Source: Apus apus (Eukaryota; Chordata; Aves; Apodiformes; Apodidae). Taken from it: DNA of 64,000 bases. The position numbers were made by a program, and so were the translations under genes. The stretch spans positions 19,849,001 through 19,913,000 of the forward strand of contig NC_067290.1 of the NCBI RefSeq assembly GCF_020740795.1, written 5' to 3'. The notes below the pieces were generated by a model. That model saw only the letters and a list, made by a program, of their open reading frames with translations. It had not been told where the DNA came from and did no database searches. Below, piece after piece: positions 1 to 13,600 of this stretch (positions within the stretch are counted from its first letter, which is position 1; each line of letters opens with the position of its first letter).

Positions 1-279
1 GTAACAGCTGGAATATAGTACACGTGTAAAAAACATAAGTAAACAGGCCATGAAGTAACAGGAGGCTCGAGACAACAGCGGCAGGAATATGAGACCAGAA
101 ATCCAGTGAGAGAGGTGAAACCCAGCAGGAGGAGGGCTCTGCACCGGGAGTCCCACCCACCTTGGGAGCCACTTCGCCTCCCACCAGCACCAGAGGACAG
201 AGAGTTGAGATCTGGGGGGAGGTTGGGGTTGATGAACACTGCTCTCCTCGCTCACCCTCTCCCTCTCTCCTCTGCTCAG

Positions 280-380
280 ACGCGTACGTGAGAGGATCAG
301 GCTCCTCGACCTCCAAGGCCTGCACCCTCTCAGCCATCAGCACCATCATGATCTCGCTCACAGCTCGCTCCAGTTTATGA
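280..380 (+). CDS. CNTN4: Contactin terminal coding exon, probably CNTN4 (3' end only)
   Basis: A pyrimidine-rich acceptor (ctctcctctgctcag) ends at 279. A 101-base exon follows that starts in phase 2 and runs to TGA at 378-380. It encodes about 33 residues: [14 protein letters not shown], then a mildly hydrophobic end ([18 protein letters not shown]). A small Gly/Ser stretch followed by a hydrophobic C-terminus with no cytoplasmic tail is what a GPI-attachment signal of the contactin adhesion family looks like. The assignment to CNTN4 rests on its position next to IL5RA in convergent orientation, as in mammals, and on remembered similarity. Contactins are neuronal surface Ig/FNIII proteins. 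The rest of the gene lies to the left of the window. Another contactin is possible but less likely by synteny. Confidence 0.72.
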
Positions 381-2076
381 CAACAATGACACACTGGACT
401 TCTTGTTTATGATATAAGCAACATTTAGCTAGTTGTTTTGAAGACACCCAGTACTAAGTAATATTGTGGTTTGAGTACACCTTACTACTGGAAAAAATGT
501 TTATGCTTCTTTAGGAATGGCATTATACAGTACTTCCTCAAAGCAAATATAGCTTTGTCTGAAGTTTCCTTGGAAACTCTGCAATGCACTGAAAACATCT
601 GTAATATGATGTTACCAAAGCAGTTTACATATGTCCTTATATGCATATTTTTATTATATATTTAGTGTTTTATAGAATTTTTTAAAGTTAACATATGATG
701 TAGATATTAATTTTTCCTCTGCTATAAAATGCTATGGACAACATTATCATGGAAATATTGTTTGGAATCTTTTCCTTTATGATGGAGAATTCAAAGTTGT
801 TCTTAGCAAATGGGCTGCACGTCGCTGCAGTTTTACGAGGCTACACGAGGCAGAACTGCTCCAGGTTGGGCTGGTAACGTGGCTGTCTTTAAATGGCAGT
901 TACAGTGATTCTTGTGGTACATCAGGTGCTCACAACACACAAGATGTTTTGTTTTATCCAGAGGTCTAACAGGACAAACTCGAAATGCTCGGTGAGAACG
1001 CTAGAATCTTGAAACAAATCCCATGGTTGGTTGTGGACTACGGGAGACGTAGCGAGTATTCCGGCATCTTGCAGCAAGGGGCTGTTTTTACTGTCTTGAA
1101 ATAGCTTTGTCTTTATCATAATTAGCATCCAGTTGATAGGAGTGAAGATACTGCAAAGAAGTGATCTCTGCCTCTAGTGACCAAAAGGGACAGGTCCCCA
1201 GAAGAGCAAGCAAATGGTGTGGTTCTCACCTTCGGGCAGAAACTTGGTAAATCCTCCTGGTTTCGGGGGTGTTTATTCCAAGAAAATCAACACACAGCGA
1301 CTCCGAGAGGTGAAGCTGCCCTGGGCTCATTGTGTGAACACACACTTGCCTTTGCCATGCACCAGAACGTCACCCACCAGCCTTCGGAATGGAAAAAGCT
1401 TGGGAAATTGGGCTGCACCAGGAGCCCGGGAGGAGCCGTGCCAGGTTGTCCTGGTGGGGCTCTGCTGGGATGGCTGCGGTTCTGTAGGAACTCCCCACAG
1501 ACACTTGAAGGCAGAACAGAGTCACGCTGGAAAGCAACAATATCCACAGCAAAAGAATTCTTCTTCAGAGAAGGACGGTTTGTTACCGCGGGGTAATTTT
1601 GTAAGTTCACTCAGATGGGAAAACGCTCAGAAAAGGCAACGGAATTTTCTACACAATTTTGAAGTTGAAATGCGCTGCAGTGGTTTATTATTCTTTTTTT
1701 TTTTTCCTGATAGCTTGAATTTGCCTGTAACTTGTCTTTTTTGCTTACAAAATGATACCGTTAACTTTTAGACCTTCTAAATATATTTATTCAGTAACTC
1801 ATAATCAGGATTCCACTTGTGTAAAAGTCAGGGGTGTTGACCAGAGAAATATTGTCAGTATTTCAAGCTGTGTTCCTTTCTTAGTTTGATATGGTTATTC
1901 TATGTAAAAAACAAACAAACAAAAAACAAACACAACACAAAAAAACCACAAAAAAACCACAAAAACAAGAAAAAGGGAACAAAAAAAAAAAGCTTCTGTA
2001 GTTTTCTCCCCAGTGTAAATGATATTTATCAGTGATCTAGCAGATGTAATCTTTTTTTAAAGGTATTGGTAATAAA
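381..2076 (+). other. Probable 3' UTR of the contactin gene
   Basis: No coding potential is seen here. The first canonical AATAAA downstream of the contactin stop lies at 2071-2076, which would give a 3' UTR of about 1.7 kb. An A/C-rich simple stretch lies at 1905-1991. The UTR assignment is inferred from position only. Confidence 0.45.
1905..1991. repeat. A-rich (AAAC)n-like simple repeat
   Basis: The stretch is nearly all A with single C residues (aaacaaacaaac, then aaaaaccac units). It is low-complexity sequence inside the probable contactin 3' UTR. It could also be the degraded tail of an old retroposed copy, but no body of such an element is recognised. Confidence 0.7.
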
Positions 2077-4568
2077 TATTCTGTCATTTGTAAAGATACC
2101 TGTTTTCAAGGAGCGTTTTTCCTCCATGTTTTGTTGTACCCAGTGACAAACTTCACCACAGCACGAGGCAGCACCTGCTGGGCTTGTCACCAATGTGAAG
2201 ATATGAAGGAGAAGAGTGTTTGAGCCAAAAATTTGTGGCAGTAGAAGAAGAAATATCTATATCTGTACATCTCTGGTTTGATACTGCTACCAAAACTGGC
2301 AAAAAAAAAGATCAATATGGATGATGTAGAGTCTATACATTCTATTGATGTAGAGTCACAGCTTTTCCAAGCACCTGTGGGCTGGTGCCAGCAGAGTGGA
2401 GCCTCTGCAGCCTGGGAAGCCCAGGGTCTTGCTGAGAGGTGAAAAGAAGGGAAAAATCCAAACAGACTGAAGTGGCGTTTACTGTCCCAGTGAGTGACCG
2501 CGGGGATGGGCAGCGGGAGAGCGGAGCATCACCAGCCTTGCCCTGAGCAAACCCCTTCCAGGCTCATTTATTACGCCGATTTTTAGGCTCTAGCACCTGG
2601 GAACTTCCCATTGCTTTTGGCACAATTTACTTACTGAGTCAAATCTTTCTTTTTATTCCTTGTTAAGGTGCTTATCCCCACCTCTGGCCAGCTCGACAGA
2701 GAGGAGGTTTCTTGAAGTCAAGGGACTCAGCGAGAACAAGACAGCTTCATGGTCCACAGCCTGAGAGGTCAAAGCTTGGGTTGTTAAGTTTCAGGGGGGT
2801 TTATTTGGTAACTCACACCATGGATTACACAAGGTATGTAAAAAAAAATCACAAACAGAAACTGACACTCTCAAACAGTTTGTTTCAGATGGAACAACAG
2901 ATAGAGAAGAAAAACGTATTGCAGAACTGGGCTTGGGTTTTTCAAAATTACCTGAAGGAGGCTGGAGCTGCACACGGAGGGGGAGCCCAACTCCTTGGGG
3001 CTCAGGAAGCCTCCAGAGAGCACCAAGAAGTCTTTGGAACATTTCTTTAATTGCTGTACAGTTGAAAACTCTGCATTTCCAAGCTGTTTTGGTTTTTAAG
3101 TGCAATTGAGGAAGTTGATCAGTTTGTCCCATTTTTGTAATTCTGTTTCTTTCTTTCTTTTTTTTCCCCTTGAGCTTTAATCTCTCATGCCAGGAGGCAG
3201 GTGGGCCACTGCAGCAGTTCATACAGCCCAAGCTGGGGATGTTTCAGCCCCCCAGAAACCAAGGTATTAAAACCGCCTCCTTTCTTCTGCAAACTGTCCC
3301 AAATCTTACAAGAAGGAAGAAAGAACATGACGAAAACTTCCACAAACCAGAAGAGGAATAAAGAGCCAGGACTCCCATGTGCTGGACAGTCAGGACACCT
3401 GAGGAGAGGCATGGAGCAGGCACCGGGTATCCTTGGTCAAGTGTCTTTGTCCACATGGCAGCCAAACTACAGGAGTATAAACTTTTTTACCAATATGCTG
3501 GAACCTCACAGAAAAAGTCTGACGGTGGGAGTGCTCCCCACCCCAGGTCTCACCATGTGCCTGGCACAGCAGGGCCTGGGCTGGGAGCTCTTCAGTTGCC
3601 CATGGCTCAGGAGTGGGACAGTCCTGTCAGTTTTTTGCAGTGTTTCATAGCTATTTTGCAAAAATAGTTTTAGTTCCCAAGCTGTGCCTTTGCTGTAGGT
3701 TTAAATGTGGCTCCTCACAGGTCTGCAGCTCACCCAATCCATGCAGCAGCCCAGGCCACCTGAAAAACCCACTGTGCACACACACTGAGGTTTCAGGAGC
3801 TGTGCCTGCAGCAGCAAGATGCCAGCTGCCTGCACAGAAATAACAGGACTCTAGTTGGGCATCAGCCGTGTAAGCAAACTAACTATCCTTGTCTTAAACA
3901 GCCTGTAAAATCCAGAGGTTTATAAAGTCCTGCAGCTGCCAGCCTTTTCCCAGCAGCCAAGGCTGCAGCTTGTTAAGGAGCTGTAAGTGCCCCTGTGCAG
4001 GGGGGACACGGCCCGGCCCTTGCACCGTTCCGCAGTGCCCACGAGGAGCAGTCTGGCTGCTCAGCTCCAGGCTTGCTCAGCACAGCCAGACACTTCCCTG
4101 ATCAGGGACCTGCATTTCCATGGGGGTTATTCAGGTTGTTTGCTGAGTTCTTGCTCTTTCATGCCACAGTGTACTAGTGAGGGCTGTGGGAGTCCCCACT
4201 CCCAGGACAGCTGTGCTGTGGCCGTGCAGCACTGGGGGTGAGGGGCCATGGCTGGGCACTTGCTGCCTTACACAGGGCTGGACCAAGTCCCAGTTTGCAT
4301 AATGAGTTGTCAGAGTTATTTAAAGCAAAAATCCAAAAGATTCAGCTGTCAACAAGAAAAAAAAAAAAGCCATTAGCTCTTTTCCAGATTATTTTTTTTC
4401 CTACACAGGTACCATGTGCTTACACCCTGCTTCACCTGTGACTTTCTGTTTAATAGCTTATCGTCGTGCAAGGCACCTCACGGAAGCAAGTCCTCCTCTC
4501 CCTTGGAAAGGCCACCACAGTGGAGGTGACATGAAGCTGGCTCTGGCAGTGCTGGGTGGTGTCCCCTC
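2077..4568. other. Intergenic or 3' UTR sequence between contactin and IL5RA
   Basis: No coding exon is supported. The segment may contain the IL5RA 3' UTR. On the minus strand an ATTAAA lies at 4454-4449 (115 bases after the stop) and the first AATAAA at 2805-2800. Several open frames are short, overlap on both strands and have no splice context, so they look random. Confidence 0.5.
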
Positions 4569-4655
4569 TCAGAAGACAGAGTCATCCAGGACACTGCAGT
4601 AAAGATCTTCAGCGAAGCTGCTGGACTCGGTCTCGCTGGTGCAGGTGCGTGCTCT
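4569..4655 (-). CDS. IL5RA: IL5RA coding exon 10 (C-terminal tail and stop)
   Basis: This exon has 87 bases and encodes residues 382-409 plus TGA at 4571-4569. SETES follows a short basic start, and the protein ends SVLDDSVF. The human tail also ends in DSVF, which supports the exon despite divergence between the two motifs. The acceptor is ttgctttccag. Confidence 0.9.
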   Translation of the reverse strand, partial: RARTCTSETESSSFAEDLYCSVLDDSVF

Positions 4656-7600
4656 CTGGAAAGCAAGAACTGCTCTGAGCTGCTGTGCTAGGAGCTGAGC
4701 AGAGCTTAGCACCTAAACTGCACTAAGACAGGGAAGTCACCACAAATTGTTCTAAGCCTGTGTTAAATATTTGTTAGGAAACAAATGCTCCACAGCCCTA
4801 GCTGAATGTGTTTTGCAAAACACTGTTTCAAGCTGGAGCATTTAAAGGGGGATTCACCCCAAATGTTTATGAGGTAAAAACCAAGAAAGCATTGGGTTTA
4901 ACAGAAGAATTTCACTAGAAAGCTCACATTCCTTCTGAGGTTCTCACAGGGCTTCTCATCACTCTGTCCCTCAGGCCAGCAGCCCTCTGCACTCCAGAGT
5001 TCCCATGTGGCATGTTTGGCACAACACAGCTGACCAGGGTGGCCCCGCAGACAGACCCCCAGGAGCAGCTGGAGGGCATGTTACAAGGTATGTGAATGTT
5101 TCTGACTACACAGCAGTGAAGCCCATTTGTGGGGTCAAATCCTGACCCCTTGGCACTGAGCAGAGTTGCTCAAGCCAGGGTGTAGGGTTGGGGTGAGGTG
5201 CAGAAGGCAGCAGAAAGCAGCACTTCAGTGCTGGGAGCCTGCAGGAGGGGTGGGAGCAGAGCTGCCTCTGGGCTGAGCACGGTTCCCGTGGGCCTGGAGG
5301 GGCTTTCGACACCTCACCCTGTTGTTTACAGTAAAATTTAGGAACTGAGTGGCCACAACAAACAGCTGCTGGGGGGTTCACCCTACTGGGTGATCTTAGC
5401 AGGGACACCAGGGCCCTGCTGTCTCCTGTCCCTGCCGGTGCCACGTGGCTCCAGGCAGTATCTGCCTGAGCTCACTTTATCACTGAGCTCTCTTTAAAGA
5501 AAGCAACGACTAAACCCACAGCAGTGCTGCCTGCTGATGTGGAGCAGCCTCTGCAAGTTCACAGTTTCAAGTTGCAGTGTTAATATTTGCTATTTCTCAC
5601 ATTCTTATTTGTGATATCCCAAGTCGTGTTCCTTTAGACCAGTGACTTTAATTAAAAACAAACATTATACAATAATCTTTTAAGCCTGTTTCCTTGACCA
5701 GACCATGGAATAAGAACAATATCCAAACAATCCAATCCCTATTCTAAGGGGACAAATTAAAATCAAGTTACTGAGCAGCACTTCTCTTGAGCAGACAGTG
5801 AGGAGGTCTGTCTTATCTGGAAGGCAAATGTGTTTATCAGGAAGTAATGGCAAACACAGCAAGGCTTAATTCCAGCTTAACAGTAGGACCAAAACATTTC
5901 CCTACATCTTAACAATGAGGCTCACCTTTAATGTGGACATTAGAAATTCTAAGAGGTCAAAAGGCTGTAACAGAGCAATAACAAGCTATATGCTCCCAGC
6001 TTTACTGGGAAAGAGCAGCACACAAACACAAGTGTTCCTTCTAGGAAAAAAATAAAACTGTTCTTTTACCTCATAGTCATTTGGGAAGTGATCTCTGAAT
6101 TTGTTTCTGGGCATTGGAATTGGTGGAAACAGTTTTCTCCATATATGGTTTCTGTAAAAAAAACCCCAACAGTGTTGGAGGGATGTGAAAGAATTGCTTG
6201 TTCTGATGGATGGTTTATCCCACAGGCAGCACGTGTTCAGCCCCACAAGAAGACACATCTCCTTGCACCCCCAGCCCTCCTGCCCCATTCAGTCAGGTTC
6301 AAAAGGAGTCAAAGTCATGGCTAATGGCCCACCAGAGGACACCCTGCAGACTGGGCAGGTGTGCCATCCCTACCAGGACACCTCTGGCCCTTGGGGACAC
6401 AGGGATGGCAAAGGGGTGATGGGCTGATGTTCTCCCTCATCAGCCTCTCCTGCCATAGTAAAGAGCTTGGCTGGAAGGGCCCATCCCAGGGGTGTTGCCA
6501 TGGCTTTCACTGCCCTGGCTTTTTCCAGACAGCAATAGGCCTGTCTTGGAGAGAAATTAATTGCTCTGCTCTGTTTGCACTCGTGTTCTTCCCCAAGGGC
6601 TGTGTTGTCACCTGCTTTGTTTGGACATTGAAGACAGGCTGCCTCTTGCTTGGACTTTGGGTTTTGGACATAATCTGCCTGTGTCTCATGATGGGAAAGC
6701 AATTGCAAATAATTGTGTGCTGAGGGACTGAGAAAGAGGTGAGGAACAGGCCCAGAGGCAGCTGATAGCTCACGGGTCTGCTCAGCAGTGCCGTAACTCA
6801 CCCTGCTCACACCCTCTTAGAGGCTCCTCTCTGGCCTGATGCTCATAGTCTGGCTCAAGTGTACAAGTATTTTTGTGACAGCAAGTGCTGTAGCATGAGC
6901 TTTTTCTTGGCTTTGATACATCCCAGAACACAGATTTCACATTTCAGTCACTAAAATCCATTCACTATCTCTACCCTGGAGAGCACAACGTCCAAACAGG
7001 GCCAGATATTCATGGGAACTTGGCCTGAGTGAAATTTAGAGAATTTAGCCTAGAATTAGAATGAAGCACCTGTTCTGTGGAGCTAACCTGGTGTCTATGA
7101 AGCAGAGAAGTGGCCAAGGTGGAGCCCTGGCCGCACTGAGAGCAGATCTGCTCCTCTGCCCCATTTATTTTGTGGCAATTTTCCTGGCTGATGTCTAGTT
7201 AATTAACACTTGTGTTCTTATGACTGTCTTCCAAAAGCTTTCTGAGTTCTGTCAAGTTTTATTTATCTTATTTTCTGACTCTCAGGTTGGAGCTGAACCT
7301 TCCTGGCTGAGCTGCTGTTGCCTTGAAGGACCCAGTGATGCTTCCCTAATTATTAGAAGGGAAGGGACACCCACTGCTCATGTGATAGACCTGAGCAAGC
7401 AAGCTATGGGATGGATGAGGGTTTATGGTGGAGGTTTGTGATGGAGCCAGAAGTGGGAAGACAAGGATAAAAAGCAAGATGCAAGTGAGTTGTTTTTAGG
7501 AGACATCTGAATCCCCTTCACTGAAATGCTGACGTCAGCCCAACCATCACCAGCTGCAGAGGACAAGTCAAGGAGTGTGGTCGCCACCAGCAAAGCAGGT

Positions 7601-10600
7601 CAGTGAGGTGGCACTGGTTTGGCTCAGGAGGGAGACAGGATGAGTGCCAACATTAACACTCCAGCACCTGGCATCATCTCTGCTATTCCCAGCTTTCCTG
7701 CTGAAGGTCAGGTCTTTGTGAGCACAGCCAGGTTAGGTTGGCAAGGGCTGTTGCCTTCACGGCTCCTGCACTCCATCATGTCTCCTAAGCCCTCAGGAGC
7801 AAGGCCCTGGAGGCCACATGATTTCACTTGTGTTGTCTTTCAGCTCTGAGTGGGGTTTTGATTTGTGCTGCTGCTGTGCACTGTAACCAGCAAGGTTTGG
7901 GGTTGTTGGGAATTGGCGCATTTCTCATGGTGCTGTTTGCCAGTACAAGATTTTGATAGAGTCATATCAAAATGATTTATTGAGTCACCAAAAAGCCTAA
8001 GTTCTATGTTGCTTCTGGAATAGGAACACTTAAGGAGGGGTGCACAAAAACCCAACAGAATGAGGCAGAAGGACACTTGTGTTGGTGGGGACTGCCTGCC
8101 CCTCAGGTGCAAGAGTCTCTGCAGTGAGGCGCTGGTGGGGGAGGTGACGGCAGTGGCCTCAGAACCATCCTGTTCTGTTGTGCAGGACACTGAAAGTTGG
8201 AGTTATGTGATTCAATATCTTGTCACAAGAAGTTCCAGTGAGCTCTGCTTGTCTCTACATGGGCTAGAGCATGGCCCTTTCCATTAGCACTACTTGGACC
8301 TTCAGGCTTTGGAAACACCCCAAGGGACCCTCATGCCTTAACTTGGTGTTTCAGCTCTTGGGCTGTGTCTGTCATCCTGAAATTTGCCACTTTTCCCACA
8401 TGTTGTGACATGAAAAGCCCAAAGATAAATAAAGAGAAAGAAGTCAGAGAACAAGTTCTTCTTTTCCCTCTTCTAACTGCTACAAGGAGACTGATAAAAT
8501 AGGTGTTTCCACAGTATGTTCAAGGCCCTTTCCCAGTGTCTTGCCTGCCCTGAGATTCCCCTGATGTTTTCCAAACGACTCCTCAGCAGCAGGTGGCTGG
8601 TGGCTGCTGGTCGTGGACCTGAGAGTGGTGCAGAAAAGGGAGGGGTGCCTGGTGGAGGTGGGGATGACCACATTGACTTCAGGCTACTGACTGTCCTCAT
8701 TTCAATTTAGTGGAGAGCAGCTGGGAGCAAGTGATGAACTATATCCTCCTGTGGGCTCACCTACAGGAGAGAATGTTTTTCTAAGGCACAGCCTGAGGAA
8801 GTACAGAAGATGCTCATTCATAAAGACAGAGCAAACTAGGAAAACATTCAGTTCTGCTTTTTATCAAGACAATAACCCTATCAGCTACTGCAAGTAGGTG
8901 AAGGGAAATGAGCCAAGGAATGATATACTAGCCAGGCAGAGACGAACTCCTGGAAGCAACCCATGTAACACCAAGCAGCTGAACCTGGAAATCCAGGCTG
9001 AATTTGCCTAATGTATTAAAATTCATAAAACACATTAGTGCAGCATCTTCAAGCTGGTCCTCAAGTGGAACTCTTCCTCTACACCTGTTTCTCTCTCTGT
9101 ATCTGTGTCGGGATCTCCACAGGGGATTACTGCATAACATCCAAATACTTGCAGAACTCCCCAGGAAAACATGGAGTGGTATGACTGCTACTAACTGGTG
9201 TTGGTGATCTGCTGTCCCACAGAGAGAGGAGAGACCTGGTGCAGATGGTGCTGGAGCAGTGCAGGACCTACAGCTTCACAGGCAGGTCAAGCCGTGAAAG
9301 AATCAGTGATGTGAGTAAGAGCAGTTTGGGGATTTCCACCAATACATCAAGGCTGCATAGGTGGGAACAAGTGGGTATGAAACACAACATGAATAAACTC
9401 TGTGGAGTTAATAATCTGTCGTGTTCCAAGAAGGATTGCTTATTGAGACCTGCTATGCTAATTAAATTGACTTAAGAACAGGTTATCATAGACACCAGAC
9501 ACTTCAGGGACAATTAATAACAGTTATTCTAATATAACATTTCTGCAGACAGGACCTTTATTTGATAAAGGAAATGTGTATGGAAAGGAAAATAGCCAAG
9601 GACACATCAGGATGACCAACACATAAATTAAAAGGCATTAAAGAAATTAATAAGGAATTAGCAGAGTTGAGGACAGCACTTACATTACTGGGAGCATTGT
9701 TTATTGTGGACTGTTAATTGCTGTTTTGTGCATGTTTCAGGGGAGGAGCTTGTAATTACCTTGATTCATTAATTAATCACTTATGATTTGGCCACAGAAA
9801 CCCAGGATGTATCCAGGTTTCTTCACAGCCCCTTGGCTGTATGGCATGTTTTTACTACATGGCATCCACAGCCTCTGTGGTAATAAAAAATAAACTAAAC
9901 AGTTTAAAAACTCCAAGCAAACAATAGCTCGGTGCACTTGCTCCTGTTAAGAGGTAAAGAGGAGCAAGAAACACAAAGAAATAGAATGTTCACCACTTCA
10001 GAGCATCTACCACACTCCCTGATGTCAAGTGAAATGCAGACTCCAGTGCCCAATGTAGAGCACAGGCCTCCAGGCTGAGCTCAGCAAGACTGAGAAAATA
10101 GGGGTCTGCACATTTTAGCCAGGAAAGATGTTCTCAGCAGCTTTCACTAGGGTTAAAGACAGAATCCTCCTGGGGACATCACTGACCCAAACAGATCCAT
10201 TCCAGGGAAGAAACAAGGCAAGGACAAACAGATTTTTAACAAATTCATCCTCACTCAGTATATGGTTTTGTTGTGTGAGATTAAAATTAGTAACTCTCTT
10301 ACCTACCAGTTTTGCTGAATGTTATTAATGATAATTAATGAGGCTGCTTATTACTGATTCAGTACTTCTGTATAATTATACTTGAATACCAAACTTTCTT
10401 AAAATGAAGCAAAGCTTGTAACATCCCCTCACACCCATTGAACACCAGATCCTTAGTTATACTGCAATTAAAAAGAAGACCATGATACTTACATTTTGCA
10501 CATAACAGCAATAACCAGGAATATGCAGCACACGGACACACAAAGCACAGCAAGGATCCAGGAGATGGGATTCTCCAGTTTGTTTTGCCCTGAATTTCAA

Positions 10601-13600
10601 GAAAAGAGAAATATTTCATTTTAGTGCAGATTATTTTAAACACAATCTTAGAAAATATTTCATCAGCTATTTTATGGGATTATATTCTGTAATTATATTG
10701 ACATGCAAATGACAAAGACTTTGTACCTGGAATTAGAATGAAATGCAGAGCTTCAAGACCAATTTCTATGAAACTGGATTTCTAACTTCAGCAATTAATG
10801 TCTTTCGTTTTGACAGAAAGGAGAGAACAAGCTGAGAGGTGTGAGGAGCCAGGTCCACCAGAAGGACAACAGGATTCATCAGCTGCTGTCCCGAGGCAGG
10901 CAACGCCACACAGTGAGCACACAGCTCAGCAAAGACTCTGTCTGCTGGTAATCTCAGGCACAACTTGTTTGTTTTGCTGCCTTCACATCCCGTTGGCCTC
11001 CCACCTGGCTCCACGGCACTGACAGGCCCTTGGGAAGAGAGGCTCAGTGACCTGACCACTCACCCAGGGCAGGGGGGCTGACCAGACATCTCATTAATTA
11101 AGAAAACTGGGCCTGCTTATTAGCCTCACACACCTGTCTGGGAAATACTGAGATGAGACCAACTTTAAGACCAGCAGACCTTCTGAGCCTGTACCCTGAG
11201 GAAAACACGGGCTTGGGCTGCCTGGTGCAGCAGAATGTGATTTAATCACATTCACTAGAAATGGGGGAGAAAAGTGCAGTAAACAGGAGGGTGTTGGGGA
11301 CATGGCTTGGGGTTGTTTTTTTTGGTGAAAATCAGGAAGTTAAGAAACTCAAAAGATAAGAACAAAGGAGGATGTTTAAGAAGAAACAGTTGATAACGTG
11401 CCATGATAAGGAAACTGTTATTTCCAGAAAAAACATGTTCAGCAAGTAGGAAATACAGAACAAAGTGGGATAAATTGTTGTGTTCCAAAGATGCTAAAAC
11501 CATGCTCTTCTCCCCCCCCCCAACATTTGAGAGTTCAGAAAGCTCCAGTAAAGTAATAGTTGACATGATCATTCATGTAAACTTCCAGCATGAACATCAA
11601 GCACATGTGAAAACTAAAGAAGTAATGCCACTAAAAGTAATGCAACTTACTCAGAACTTAGGCCTGAAGCTAGTTTAAAGCAGTCTCTGAAAACATAAGC
11701 ATATAAAAATATAACACAGTCTAAAAAAACCCTTCTACATGTCCAAACGTTTCTCTGGGAGACTATTTTTAATGGAACTCAGATTTAACTACCCTTGGCA
11801 TCTTCACATACCTGCTTTCTTGGTTTCTATTAAAATTACTTGCTGTTGTGCATGCTCAGTGTTGGGCAGGATTTCCTTTCCAGCAATATATTCACTACAG
11901 GACAGAAGCATGTAATTCTTACCAACATAAATTATTTCACTCCAGTCACTCCAGAATCCTCTTGCAGAACATAAGTAATGGTTAGCTCTGATTTGTACTG
12001 AATACCTGCTGGTCACATCAACCCGCAGTCTGAACTCATTTGAGGATATTTTCAGGGTCTGTTTGGAAAAATAATATTGTACCCTTACAGGTTACCCAAG
12101 ACTAAACAATTCAAAAAACAAACTTTAGTCCTGTTTATCTTTTTATTTTTTTAATTATCCTCTACTAGATTAACAGTGAGCATCTGGCCTTGCTTTTGAA
12201 GGAAGATCTCTGTTTTTCTAGATGTATTTGCTCTCCTAATACACTAGTATTTCAGGGCAAATTCTTGAAGATGCCCCACTTTTGGATTCTTCCTTAAGAC
12301 ATTTCTTGATGGACCTTCAGAATTGTCCCTCCTCTCACTGTTCTGAATCCAGATGCATAAAACTGACTAACTCCAAACGTTGTCCTTCTCTCTTGGGGAT
12401 AGTTGTTGCAGACAGAAATGACATCCAGAAAGAGAGGAAAAAAAAAGAAGAAAACTGAGACTTTGGCTTTGGTGAAGCCTGGTCACAAATGGGACACAAG
12501 TTCCACCAAAAGTCTATAATTTCAAAAATGTACTAATAGCAGGTTTTATTTTCAGTGTTTTAAAATACATAACATATCCATGAATATAAAGCCTTTTTTC
12601 ACCTGGTTGCATAAAGGCAAATCCAGCTATATAGGACAGCTCAGAGACAGGAATGAGATGTAATATTTGGGCATCAGAGAAGCAATTAATTACCTGCTTG
12701 TTACCTGACTTCAAGTTGAAGAGGTAAAATTCATATTCAAAACATTCTTTATGGAAAGGAGAAATTGGCTTCTCCCACGTGGCCACGAGATCATGTTGCT
12801 CTAAGAATAGAGTGACATTTCTGGGAACATTCACTTTCTCTACAAAAAGAAAAGTTGGGCTGGTAAGTTATTTATAGAGCAATGTTTAAATACTAACTCT
12901 TGTTTAAATACTAACCTGAGAGTAGGACCTAAAATCCTTGAATTTATTTCACTTTTTTGGAAAGAAAATATAAGGATTTAGGAATAACTGCACTGGAGAA
13001 AATAGTTAAGGGAAAAGTTTTTTTAAATCCACTTAGATGTTTTGGAGAACTACATTACTGGGAGGGAGATTTTTAGCAAATTAGTTTTCATAAAAACATG
13101 AAATTACTGATAGAACAGTTAGAAAAACTTTTTTTTTTTTTTTTTTTAAGATTAAAAAAAAAAAGAAGATGTAACCAGGAAAGTTACTGGAAACTGGAAC
13201 AAATTTATAGGAATGGATCAGCAGCTATTATGGGAATGATTCCTAAGAAGGAAGTAAGTCTCCTGTTTTATCTTAGTGAAGCCATGAAGAAGGAAAAGCA
13301 ATCTGTTTACAAAAAAAAATAGTGAAAAGGCATGGGACTGATGAAGGAAATGAAATTATTTGGGTGGATGAAAGATGATGTCTTGTCTGACACTGCCTTT
13401 TATTCAACAGTCTAGTGTCTTTCTTTAAAAGGACATGGTTACCTTGAACATCATGTGTTTTCTTCCTTTCAAAGAAAGACTGTAAAATAAAAGGTAGTAA
13501 AAGCTGCACTTGAAGGTATTTTGACTAAATCAATTGAAAATTACTAATGGAAATAATGCTTTTGCTAACAAACTGAATAACAAGTGGTATTTTCTGTTTT

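Noticed and set aside
10359-10643. Alternative minus-strand frame over the IL5RA transmembrane exon
   Set aside because: Splice phase from both neighbours fixes a different frame that gives a proper hydrophobic helix.
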